From Hyphomonas chukchiensis (GTDB taxonomy: Bacteria; Pseudomonadota; Alphaproteobacteria; Caulobacterales; Hyphomonadaceae): DNA of 64,000 nt. The position numbers and the translations under genes are program-made. The DNA lies in assembly GCF_000682695.1 (NCBI RefSeq), contig NZ_AWFG01000019.1, positions 186,001-250,000 of the forward strand, given 5' to 3'. Every line of letters begins with the position of its first letter. The first letter of the stretch is position 1. The notes under the pieces were generated by a model. The model saw only the letters and a list, made by a program, of their open reading frames with translations. It was not told where the DNA came from and ran no database searches. Of the stretch, positions 25,554 to 33,423 are shown piece after piece.

Positions 25554-26666
25554 ATGCCCAAGTTCGCTCGCACTCCGAGGAAAACAGAGCGCGCCCGTAT
25601 GCTTCGGCGCGAAGTGAGCGCGACCGAGTACAAGCTCTGGCTCTATCTGCGCGCTGGCAAATTGGGCGCATCGTTCAGGCGGCAACATCCCGTCGGGCCT
25701 TATTTTCTCGACTATTATTGCGCGGCACTGAAGTTCGCTGTGGAAGTAGATGGGCCTTGGCATGATGCGCACAGTGATGAGGTGCGGGATGCATTCCTGA
25801 TGGCGCGGGGCATCTCGGTGTTGCGGATTCCGGTGTCCGACATTGATGAGTCCCGTGAGGCAGTGGCAGAGCGAATCTGGACGGAAGTTGCATTGCTGAA
25901 AGCGCAGCGGACCCCCCCTCTAACTCCCCCCTTTCAGGGGGGAGAACAGCCCGCTCTGTTTGGAGAGATCGGTGTACGGGAAGGGGACTCCTCCCCCTGC
26001 AAGGGGGAGGCTGGGTGGGGGTCAATCCGGACTCGCCGACGGAGCAAGTCATCAAAGCCTCACATGGCATGGCGCAACCGAATGCGGCGGAAGACGAGTT
26101 TCACCATGAAGCCGAGCAGGACGAGGATGATACCGGCGAGCAGTTTCAGGTCTGACAGTGTGCCCGTGTTCGGCAGCGGAACGCCGCGGTCGACCTGCAT
26201 GGGGGCATTCATCTTCTGTGGGTCGGGCTTGCGGATGGCAAGGGCGTCGATGGGGATCATCGGGGCGTCGGAGCGGATGCCCTCATGGCCGAAGACCTTG
26301 CCGAAATCCCATCCTGCGGGGAGGTTCAGCGGCACCTCAGCGCTTCCGAGCTCAGCCCCATCCGGGCGGCTCGGCGTTACGTCCACAGCCACAAGGCTGG
26401 TGAGGCGCGAGACGAGATGGTGGGCCAAGGCGACGCTGAGAATCTGGTCGTCGATCAGGTCCGGAAACGTGTCGGCGCGGGCGCGGTCGAGTTCCAGCGA
26501 GGCGATTTTCTTGCGGGCCCAGAGTTTCGAAATGCCTTCGCGCTGGGCCGCCTGTTTCAACGGCAGGCCGACTTTCCAGGGCTGGTCGCCATTGACGCCG
26601 GACACCCAGACCAAGCCGTCTTTCGCGGCGGCGTGGGCAGCGATGACGAGCGTCTCGCCGGAATAG
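25554..26666 (+). CDS. DUF559 (Vsr-like endonuclease fold) protein; frame runs on into antisense of the next gene
   Basis: Residues ~10-118 are a complete DUF559 domain of the restriction-endonuclease-like superfamily: ARMLRREVSATEYKLWLYLR, FRRQHPVGPYFLDYYC, KFAVEVDGPWH (the VEVDG acidic residue) and FLMARGISVLRIP. After about 25910 the frame reads through a Pro/Gly-rich stretch coded by copy 2 of the repeat and then 607 bases antisense to the sortase-target gene before a stop at 26666. The biologically meaningful part is probably only the first ~120 codons, so the 3' end is unsure. It is flanked by two 86-bp repeats, as a mobile cassette would be. The cellular role of DUF559 proteins is unknown. 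Confidence 0.6.
   Translation: MPKFARTPRKTERARMLRREVSATEYKLWLYLRAGKLGASFRRQHPVGPYFLDYYCAALKFAVEVDGPWHDAHSDEVRDAFLMARGISVLRIPVSDIDESREAVAERIWTEVALLKAQRTPPLTPPFQGGEQPALFGEIGVREGDSSPCKGEAGWGSIRTRRRSKSSKPHMAWRNRMRRKTSFTMKPSRTRMIPASSFRSDSVPVFGSGTPRSTCMGAFIFCGSGLRMARASMGIIGASERMPSWPKTLPKSHPAGRFSGTSALPSSAPSGRLGVTSTATRLVRRETRWWAKATLRIWSSIRSGNVSARARSSSSEAIFLRAQSFEMPSRWAACFNGRPTFQGWSPLTPDTQTKPSFAAAWAAMTSVSPE
25924..25944. repeat. CTCCCCCC hairpin next to repeat copy 2
   Basis: CTCCCCCC-TTTCA-GGGGGGAG forms a perfect eight-base stem. It resembles the core hairpin of the 86-bp repeats, and a third relative is at 37572-37593. Confidence 0.7.
25951..26036 (+). repeat. 86-bp direct repeat, copy 2
   Basis: Second copy, 94 percent identical to 25437-25522. 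It ends 24 bases before the stop codon of the sortase target gene and is read through by the DUF559 frame. Confidence 0.95.
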
Positions 26667-28288
26667 ACATCCGGCAGCGGCGAGGGCCAGGCCTCGACCT
26701 GTGTGCCGTCCGGCCATGTGGCCGCGAGGCTGGTGATCGCAGGGCTTTCAAGCTTGGTGAAGAGGGCGCCCATGCGGGCGGCGACTTCGTCGATATCGCC
26801 AATGTATGTGTAGCTGCCCTGGCCAAGTTCGGCGGCGCGGGACATGAAGAAACTGTTGGGGGCCGAGCCGATGCCGACGGTGAAGATGCGGGCGTCGGCG
26901 CGGTATTGGGTGATGGTCTCGAACAGCTGCTGCTCGTTGCCTATGGCGCCATCTGTCAGGAAGATGACCTGCCGCAGGCGGCCGTCGCCGGTGCCATGGT
27001 CAGCGAGGGCTTCGCGCAGGGCGGGCAGCATTTCGGTGCCGCCATTGGCCTCCAGATTGTTCACCCAGCGTGTGGCGCGGGCGCGGTTGGTCGTGCTGGC
27101 CTCAAGGGGGTGGTCGAACAGGGCGTGGGTCACGGAATTGAACTCGATGACGTTGAAGCGGTCCTCTGGCTTCAGGCGGGCAATGGCGAGGGCGAGGCTG
27201 TCGCGGGCTTGCCTTATGGACTCGCCGCCCATGGAGCCGGATGTGTCGATGATGAAGGTGATCTCGCGGGGTGGTGGCGGCGCGGACTGGGCGGCGACAG
27301 GGGGCGTGACCATGAGGAGGTAATAGGGCTCTCCTGCAATGGTTTCAGTGAAAAGCGCGGCGCTGGGGGCCCTGGAGGCCTTGGGGGTCCAGGTCAGTTC
27401 GAAGTCGCGATTGGCATAGATGCTGCCGGAGGACAGGGTGAGGTTTGCCGCGCCGTTGACGGACCATTCCGTGTCCATTGGATGGTAGGTCGACTCGAGC
27501 TTGCCGACCGGGAAGCCGGCATTGAGGGAGACGTTCAGCGTGAGCGGGTTGGTATTGCCAAGTTCCGGGTTGAGGACGGGCGGGGAGATGCGGGCCCGGT
27601 CCGGCACGGGGTCGCTGACGGCCCAGCCGTCCTCGCCGAGGGAGGCGGTGAGGATTTCAGGGGCCGGCATGTAGCGCGGGGCGACGACCATCGGGAAGCG
27701 GAGGGAGAATGTGTCGTCGGCGAGGTGGACGGTTTCCTGATACTCGATCTGGACGATGATCGTCTCGCCGGGGCCGATATTGGCGACGGAATTGGTGAAG
27801 AGGTTGGGTCGTTCCTGTTCAAGCAGGGCGGTCTTTTTCCCTTCGGCCTTGGCCTGCTCGTAGATGGCTTTCGCCTTCTTCTTCTCTTCGATCATGCCTT
27901 CGATGAAGCGGTCGCCGATTTGCATGCGGAGCGTATCGACGGCGCTTTCGTCGGGCAGGGGGAAGACATAGACGCCTTCGACCCAGCCATCGGATGTGTT
28001 CTCGAAACGCTGGGTGACGCGGGTGCGGGCGATGGGGCCGGAAATGTCGATCTGCACATCCGTCAACAAAGACGGGGCCTGAACGTATTTTCCGGGGGTG
28101 GATGACTTGAAGAGCAGCGTGCCGGTTGTGGCATCATTCGGCGTGACGAGGCGGGGTTCCTGATCGGCCCAGGCGGCACCGGCGGCAAATGCCGCCGCCG
28201 TCAGGGTCGCGCCGAGCCACTGACCTGAACGGGAGAACAGGGGACTCCAGTCTGAGACACGGGCACGGATCCTGACGGCGGCGAACAT
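26060..28288 (-). CDS. Marine proteobacterial sortase target protein (VIT + VWA, LPNTG)
   Basis: A 742-residue exported protein. The signal region (LGATLTAAAFAAGAAWA) is followed by a VIT domain (residues ~50-170) and a von Willebrand A domain whose MIDAS begins FIIDTSGSMGG, with the conserved Thr and Asp further on (IFLTDGAIGNEQ). The C-terminus is a textbook sorting signal: LPNTG, a hydrophobic stretch KLLAGIILVLLGFMVKLVF and a basic tail RRIRLRHAM. The class GN sortase nearby should process it. Start 28288 was chosen over 28303 because AAAGGAG sits correctly before it. Inter-alpha-trypsin-inhibitor-like proteins of this type are thought to be surface adhesins; the role is unproven. Confidence 0.92.
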   Translation of the reverse strand: MFAAVRIRARVSDWSPLFSRSGQWLGATLTAAAFAAGAAWADQEPRLVTPNDATTGTLLFKSSTPGKYVQAPSLLTDVQIDISGPIARTRVTQRFENTSDGWVEGVYVFPLPDESAVDTLRMQIGDRFIEGMIEEKKKAKAIYEQAKAEGKKTALLEQERPNLFTNSVANIGPGETIIVQIEYQETVHLADDTFSLRFPMVVAPRYMPAPEILTASLGEDGWAVSDPVPDRARISPPVLNPELGNTNPLTLNVSLNAGFPVGKLESTYHPMDTEWSVNGAANLTLSSGSIYANRDFELTWTPKASRAPSAALFTETIAGEPYYLLMVTPPVAAQSAPPPPREITFIIDTSGSMGGESIRQARDSLALAIARLKPEDRFNVIEFNSVTHALFDHPLEASTTNRARATRWVNNLEANGGTEMLPALREALADHGTGDGRLRQVIFLTDGAIGNEQQLFETITQYRADARIFTVGIGSAPNSFFMSRAAELGQGSYTYIGDIDEVAARMGALFTKLESPAITSLAATWPDGTQVEAWPSPLPDVYSGETLVIAAHAAAKDGLVWVSGVNGDQPWKVGLPLKQAAQREGISKLWARKKIASLELDRARADTFPDLIDDQILSVALAHHLVSRLTSLVAVDVTPSRPDGAELGSAEVPLNLPAGWDFGKVFGHEGIRSDAPMIPIDALAIRKPDPQKMNAPMQVDRGVPLPNTGTLSDLKLLAGIILVLLGFMVKLVFRRIRLRHAM

Positions 28289-28479
28289 GGGGGCTCCTTT
28301 CATTGCGTGTTTGCAATGATTGGAAGCTGCGCCCCGAATAAGGCAGGAAAGGTCTCGCTTTCAGGCAGGCCCGGTACGTGTTCTGGGCCATTTCCCGATG
28401 GGATTGCGGCAGGCCTGTGCCCCAATCGACGGCCTTCCCCATAATGTGAGGTGGGAGAAGGCCGCTGGAGGTGTCGGGA

Positions 28480-31056
28480 TTAGTAGGTCAGGCGGATGCC
28501 GAACTTGCCGGTCCAGGAATAGGTTTCGTACTGAAGGAGACGATCCCCGTTCGGACCTTTCTGGAAGGCGACATAGGGCTCGTCACCCATGTTCACGAAT
28601 TCGACGAAGCCCTGGACCCGGTCGGTGAAGCGATACTTGGCCGAGGCGTCGATCTGGAGGTGATCCTTCACGAAGCGGTCGGTCTCGGCATCGGAGCCCA
28701 GTTCGTCGAGATACTCGTCGCGATAGGCGGCGGTGAGGCGAAGGGAGAGGCCGCCCTTCTCGTAACCGAGCATGGCGTTGTAGGTGTTCTCTGCGGCGGC
28801 CGGCAGCGAGATGGAGCGGAAGCCGCCGTCGCCGTCCGGTACGTCGCCTTCGGCATCGGTATAGGTGTAGTTGAGGCCGACGAGGACGCCGTCGAGCAGG
28901 CCGGGGAGGAAGTCCAGCGCCTGCTGGTAGTTCAGCTCAAGGCCTTTCACTTTTGCCGTGTCGCCGTTCACGGCGATTGTGGCTTCGGAGAATTCAATGC
29001 CCTGGAAGACGCCATTATAAGGAGCGACGTCATCTTCGAAGGTCTGCTCGACGATGAAGTCCTTGATATCCTTGTAGAAGACGCCGGCCTGAAGGACGGT
29101 GCCGGGGTTCGGATAGTATTCGATGCTGAGATCGCCGTTCCAGGCCTTGTAGGGATCAAGGTCGGGGTTGCCGAACGAGGCTTCGAGGTCTTCGTTGATC
29201 GTGGAGTGCGGGGCCATCTGGCCGATGCCGGGACGCACCACGCTGGCGAAGACACCGGCGCGGAGGACGAGGTTTTCCATCGCTTCATACTTCACGTTCA
29301 GGCTGGGCAGGACGTTGGTATAATCGTTGGAGAAGTTGAGCGGCGTGGCCGTGACAGCATCTTCGTCGACGAGGTTGCCGCCGAGATCGTCCTTGGTCTG
29401 TTCGACGCGCACACCGCCGATGACGGTGAGCCGGTCGGTCGAATACTTGCCCTGGGCATAGCCGGCATAGATGTCTTCCTGGACGTCATAGGCGCCGGAG
29501 ATGGAGTCGAGGAAGGAGTCATCTTCGTTGAGGACAAAGAGGTTCTTGTTCGCGGCATAGAAGGCGCGGACCTTGCCGAGATCGGGCAGGACGCCGAGGT
29601 CTGCGAGGTCGTAGGTCTGCTGTCCCGTCACGTCGGCGAGCGTGTAGCCGTCGGCGCCGTCGAAATCATCATAGATGAGGTTGTTGGCGGAATAGGTCTT
29701 CTCTCTCAGACGGACCTTGAGGCCGGTCTTGAATTCGAATTCGCCGCTGTCGAGGTCGAACGTACGGGCGATGTCACCCTTGGCCGACCATTCCTTGTCC
29801 TTGGACATGCCGTCATTGACCGACAATTCCTTGAACTTGTAGGTCGATGGATCGTTGAATTCTTCCGCGCCGTTCAGGATGGTGAAGACGGGCTTTTCAA
29901 GATTGCTGTAATTCACGTTGACGCCGAGCTCGCCGGCATCCTTGAACTTCTTCTCGAAGCGGGTCGGGTCCTGCGTGTCGTATTCGTGTTCCTGGGCTTC
30001 GGAATAGGCCAGCTTGTAGTCGAACTTCCAGGGGCCTGTCTCGGTTTCGCCGCCGACCTGGTAGGACTGGATGATCTGGCTTTCGAAACGATCCTTCAGG
30101 CCGCGGCGGACACGGATCTCGTTGCCGGAATCGAAGGTGGCGGAAGTCGCGTCGGCGCTGACCGGCTCGTCGAAGGTGAAGACGAGGCGCTGGCGCTTTT
30201 CCGTATCGTCGAATTTGGAATAGATGGCGCGGGCATAAAGCGTGGTGGTGTCGGTGGCTTTCCAGTCAAAGGAGAGCGAGCCGCCGATGCGTTCGCGCTC
30301 GACATCATAGTCGCGATACTCAAGGTCTTCAGCGTAGGTGAAGCCATCGTCGGTGGTGTTCCAGCCGCCCATCTCGATATTGTCTGTCGAGGTCTTGCGG
30401 TTGGAGAAGGAGAGGCCGCCGGCGACGCCGAACGTGTCGGTGATCGGCACGGAGAAATCGACGGAGGCTTTTGGCGAATATTCGCCGTTGAGGTCGTTAT
30501 AGGAGCCTTCGAGCTTGGTGCTGAGGAAGAGGTCGTCGCGGTCGAACGCCTTGGTCGTGTTGATTTCGATGGAGGCACCGATCGTGTCGGCGTCCATGTC
30601 GGGCGTCAGCGTCTTCTTGACTTCAATCGATTCAACGAGTTCGGAGGCGACGACGTCAAGCGCAACGGCGCGTGTGTCGGCTTCCGGCGAGGGCAGGCGG
30701 ACGCCGTTGATGGAGGAGGCGTTGAGCGTCGGGTCAAGGCCGCGGACCGAGATGAAGCGGCCTTCGCCCTGGTCGTCGAGGATGTTGATGCCGGTGAGGC
30801 GGCGGGTCGATTCAGCGACGTTCTGGTCGGGGAACTGGCCAAGGGCATCGCGGGTGATGACGCTCTGGATCGTGTCGGAGGCGCGCTGGCGGGCGATGGC
30901 GCTTTCCATCATGGCGCGCTGGCCGACGACGGTGACGGTGTCGAGGCGCGCGTCGGCGTCAACTTCCGTAACCTGAGCATTGGCGGGTGCGGAAAGGCAC
31001 AGGCTGGCCGAAGCGAGCGCTGTGGTGAGGAGAAGCGTTTTGTATCGTAGTTTCAT
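28480..31056 (-). CDS. TonB-dependent receptor (Xanthomonas/Caulobacter type)
   Basis: An 858-residue outer-membrane receptor. Signal peptide (LLLTTALASASLCLSAPANAQ), TonB-box-like DTVTVVGQR, plug domain (residues ~45-170: QSVITRDALGQFPDQNVAES, RFISVRGLDPTLNASSING, ESIEVKKTLTPDMDADTIG) and a beta-barrel ending in an aromatic residue pattern SWTGKFGIRLTY. The plug motifs match the TonB-Xanth-Caul family, often linked to carbohydrate or phytate uptake. No transporter, regulator or hydrolase adjoins it, so the substrate is unknown. It is monocistronic, with ~290 bases of upstream non-coding DNA. Confidence 0.95.
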   Translation of the reverse strand: MKLRYKTLLLTTALASASLCLSAPANAQVTEVDADARLDTVTVVGQRAMMESAIARQRASDTIQSVITRDALGQFPDQNVAESTRRLTGINILDDQGEGRFISVRGLDPTLNASSINGVRLPSPEADTRAVALDVVASELVESIEVKKTLTPDMDADTIGASIEINTTKAFDRDDLFLSTKLEGSYNDLNGEYSPKASVDFSVPITDTFGVAGGLSFSNRKTSTDNIEMGGWNTTDDGFTYAEDLEYRDYDVERERIGGSLSFDWKATDTTTLYARAIYSKFDDTEKRQRLVFTFDEPVSADATSATFDSGNEIRVRRGLKDRFESQIIQSYQVGGETETGPWKFDYKLAYSEAQEHEYDTQDPTRFEKKFKDAGELGVNVNYSNLEKPVFTILNGAEEFNDPSTYKFKELSVNDGMSKDKEWSAKGDIARTFDLDSGEFEFKTGLKVRLREKTYSANNLIYDDFDGADGYTLADVTGQQTYDLADLGVLPDLGKVRAFYAANKNLFVLNEDDSFLDSISGAYDVQEDIYAGYAQGKYSTDRLTVIGGVRVEQTKDDLGGNLVDEDAVTATPLNFSNDYTNVLPSLNVKYEAMENLVLRAGVFASVVRPGIGQMAPHSTINEDLEASFGNPDLDPYKAWNGDLSIEYYPNPGTVLQAGVFYKDIKDFIVEQTFEDDVAPYNGVFQGIEFSEATIAVNGDTAKVKGLELNYQQALDFLPGLLDGVLVGLNYTYTDAEGDVPDGDGGFRSISLPAAAENTYNAMLGYEKGGLSLRLTAAYRDEYLDELGSDAETDRFVKDHLQIDASAKYRFTDRVQGFVEFVNMGDEPYVAFQKGPNGDRLLQYETYSWTGKFGIRLTY

Positions 31057-31347
31057 GAGTATTACCTGTCAGGCCCCTGAGAAGAATTGGGGCCCAATTA
31101 GGCGGCGAACGTGACAGTCACGCGACACTTCTTCTGCTGAAATACGACAATTTTGCCTCGGGAAACTTAACTCAGGTTAAGTGTGGTTGCGCGGCAACAG
31201 GCTGGCGCGTTTTGTCAAAAAAGGTTCATGTTATCATCGCAAATGCGACACGCCGGAGGGCGTTTCCGGCGCCGTTGCGGCGTGGGCGGACGGTGGAGAG
31301 ACGCGATCGTCTCCGACCGCGATTCGGGTGGGCGTATAGTTTGCCCC

Positions 31348-31785
31348 ATGAAGACGACCCGATACCGAAGACACATGAACGAGCGGGAGGCGCGGGACAT
31401 CCGGTTTCTTGTCTTGCTAGGGATGAGCCATGGCGAGATTGCCGAATGGCTGGGGCGCAACCGGAAGGCGGTTGATCGCATCATCCGCGAGAAGGGGCTC
31501 TTGGCGCCGGAGCGGCCGCTGGAACTGGCCTGGCTGACGCTGCGCCACGCCTATGAAGAGCTGGCCGAGGCCATGGCGGACGGCCGCGAATGGGACGTGG
31601 GCAAGCTGGCAAAACTGAACAGCGAGATGCGGCTGACGGAAGCGGCGATGTGGGCGGCGGGCGTGGCGCGCCGAAGAAGGATATGGGGGATGCAGGTGAG
31701 CCGGATGAGGATGCTGTCTGGGAAAGACTTGAAGCCGTTGAGCGCCAGCGTGGGATGGACTGCGCTGGACTATCGGGTGCGGGCG
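31348..31785 (+). pseudogene. Gene transfer agent small-terminase (TerS-like) relic
   Basis: MNEREARDIRFLVLLGMSHG followed by EIAEWLGRNRKAVDRIIREKG is a helix-turn-helix N-terminus like the small terminase gene before terL in alphaproteobacterial GTAs. The frame holds to about 31668 (MRLTEAAMWAAGVAR) and then reads RRRIWGMQ. Shifting frame by one base gives the more protein-like PKKDMGDAGEPDEDAVWERL, so a one-base change has probably broken the gene. It is directly upstream of the terminase relic. The HTH domain alone might still be made. Confidence 0.55.
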
Positions 31786-32145
31786 ATGGCGATGTGGGAG
31801 AGGCTGAACAATCTTCCGGAGGAGCTTCAGGCCCATCTGAGACAAAATCCGTTCGTGTTCGCGGCACGGGATACACAGGTTCCGCCGCGGGGCCCCTGGC
31901 GGACATGGGTGTTCATGGGCGGACGTGGCGCTGGCAAGACGCGGGCGGCGACGAGCGGGCGCGGGCGATGCCGGTGGCGCTGCTGTACGAGCAGGGGAAG
32001 GTCGCGCATCTCGGCATGCTGCCGACGCTGGAAGACCAGATGTGCCGGTTCGGGGCGGTGAGCTTTACCGGGTCGTCGGACCGGGTGGACCCGCTGGTGT
32101 GGGCGTTGATGCTGGAGCGAACGGGCGGGCCGCTGTGCGCGCGCT
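31786..32145 (+). pseudogene. GTA large terminase (TerL) relic with internal deletion
   Basis: The N-terminal part MWERLNNLPEELQAHL leads into PWRTWVFMGGRGAGKTRA, the Walker A region typical of Rhodobacter/Caulobacter GTA large terminases. Immediately after (junction ~31947-31950), in another frame, come RARAMPVALLYEQGKVAHLG, LEDQMCRF and SSDRVDPLVWAL, which are the last ~60 residues of the same protein. The intervening ~300 residues (Walker B and nuclease aspartates) are missing. The gene is dead. The end overlaps the convergent MarR stop. A fragment of a later GTA gene survives at 38148. Confidence 0.8.
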
Positions 32146-32592
32146 CTAGGCGAGGGCGGCGAGGCCGGTGCGCAGGGCCTTGATGGAAGAATCCGGGAGG
32201 CCTGCGTCGATCTCGGCATGCATCTGGTGCCAGATGGGGACGGCGGCGGCGAGCGTGCGGCGGCCTTCGTAGGTGAGGGCGAGGCGGCGGCTGCGCCTGT
32301 CGGCGGGATCGGGCGTCGAGGTGAGAAGGCCGCGTTTTTCGAGCGGCTTCAGGTTGGCGGTGAGCGTGGTGCGATCCATGGCGAGGAGGCCCGCGACAGC
32401 GCCGATGCTGGGCGGCTGCGGCCGGTTCAGCGACATGAGGAGCGAGTACTGGCCTGACGTGATGCCGAGGGGGCGGAAAGCCTCGTCAAAGCGGCGGGAG
32501 AGGGCGCGGGCGGCCCGCTGCGCGGCGAGGCAGAGGCAATGGTCGCGGACGTGGAGCGTGGTTTCGAAGGGGACGGTCTGGCTGTTTGACAT
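32146..32592 (-). CDS. MarR family transcriptional regulator
   Basis: A 148-residue winged-helix protein. The N-terminus CLCLAAQRAARALSRRFDEA is the dimerisation helix. The recognition region is IGAVAGLLAMDRTTLTANLK and the wing is LLTSTPDPADRRSRRLALTYEG, with the DxRxR signature. It is divergent from a glutathione S-transferase gene with a palindrome in the shared promoter, the usual layout of a MarR repressor and its detoxification target. Residues CLC near the N-terminus could sense oxidants, but this is a guess. Confidence 0.92.
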   Translation of the reverse strand: MSNSQTVPFETTLHVRDHCLCLAAQRAARALSRRFDEAFRPLGITSGQYSLLMSLNRPQPPSIGAVAGLLAMDRTTLTANLKPLEKRGLLTSTPDPADRRSRRLALTYEGRRTLAAAVPIWHQMHAEIDAGLPDSSIKALRTGLAALA

Positions 32593-32603
32593 GGTTTATA
32601 TAT

Positions 32604-32615
32604 GTTGATATCAAC
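32604..32615. promoter_or_regulatory. GTTGATATCAAC palindrome between marR and GST
   Basis: A perfect 12-base palindrome in an AT-rich gap, flanked by a wider inverted pair TGACAT (32587-32592) and ATGTCA (32620-32625). The size and form fit a MarR dimer operator controlling both divergent genes. Confidence 0.65.
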
Positions 32616-32652
32616 GTAAATGTCAAGACCGGGGACGCAAGAGGAGACACCC

Positions 32653-33327
32653 ATGCCCGAGACCGCCACTGCCGCTATCGAGCTTACGGGCTACAACTGG
32701 GTGCCGGACTTTGCGAAGGGCAATGTGCGCGATATCCGCGCGCGCTGGGCACTGGAAGAGGCGGGCGTGGATTACCGGATGCGGCTGTTCAATGCGTCCG
32801 AGGACAAGCCCGAGGCCTATCTGAAGGAACAGCCTTTCGCGCAGGTGCCGACGCTGAAAGAGGGCGATATCCAGATGTTCGAGTCCGGCGCAATCCTGCT
32901 CTACATTGCCGGCAAGAGCGAGACGCTGATGCCGCGCGACCCGGTTGCGCAGGCGCGGGTGACGAGCTGGGTCTTTGCCGCGCTGAACAGTATCGAGGTG
33001 TTCAGCATGGAACTGGTGATCATCAACCTGTTCGAGCCGGATGCCGAATGGGCGAAACTGCGACGGCCGGGGTCGGAAGCTCTGGTGCGCCAGAAGCTGA
33101 AGCGGCTGGCGGCCTGGCTGGGGGACAAGGACTATCTCGAGGGCGCGTTCTCTGTGGGGGATATCGCAATGGCGAGCGTATTGCGCGACCTCACGCGCAC
33201 ACCGCTGGTGGCGGAACATGCCAACCTTTCAGCTTATGTGGAGCGGTGCCTGGCACGGCCAGCCTTCAAGCGCGCGCTGGCGGCGCAGATGGCGGGCTTT
33301 ACCGAAGGGCCGGTGGTGGCTGCTTAG
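32653..33327 (+). CDS. Glutathione S-transferase
   Basis: A 224-residue soluble GST. The N-terminal thioredoxin-like domain contains RDIRARWALEEAGVDYRMRL, the cis-proline segment FAQVPTLKEG and the gamma-glutamyl-binding ESGAILLYIA. The all-helical C-terminal half contains LEGAFSVGDIAMASVL, the N-capping box. It conjugates glutathione to electrophiles or acts on related thiols; the substrate is unknown. Start 32653 follows GAGGAG; an upstream in-frame start at 32620 would run into the operator region. Likely repressed by the divergent MarR protein. Confidence 0.92.
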   Translation: MPETATAAIELTGYNWVPDFAKGNVRDIRARWALEEAGVDYRMRLFNASEDKPEAYLKEQPFAQVPTLKEGDIQMFESGAILLYIAGKSETLMPRDPVAQARVTSWVFAALNSIEVFSMELVIINLFEPDAEWAKLRRPGSEALVRQKLKRLAAWLGDKDYLEGAFSVGDIAMASVLRDLTRTPLVAEHANLSAYVERCLARPAFKRALAAQMAGFTEGPVVAA

Positions 33328-33423
33328 GCAGGTGGGGCGTCCGCGCAGGCGGGTGGCGGAAACGGCTTGATCTCCTGAACAGGGCGGCGGAGTTTGCCTG
33401 AGTTGAATCAGGAGAGACGGGCG

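Noticed and set aside
26285-28105. 606-codon Gly/Glu-rich open frame antisense to the sortase target
   Set aside because: No motif and no ribosome site; mirrors the VWA gene.
28471-31050. Long 859-codon open frame antisense to the TonB receptor
   Set aside because: It mirrors the receptor on the opposite strand, has no signal or known motif, and reflects high-GC codon bias. The receptor frame has full family signatures.
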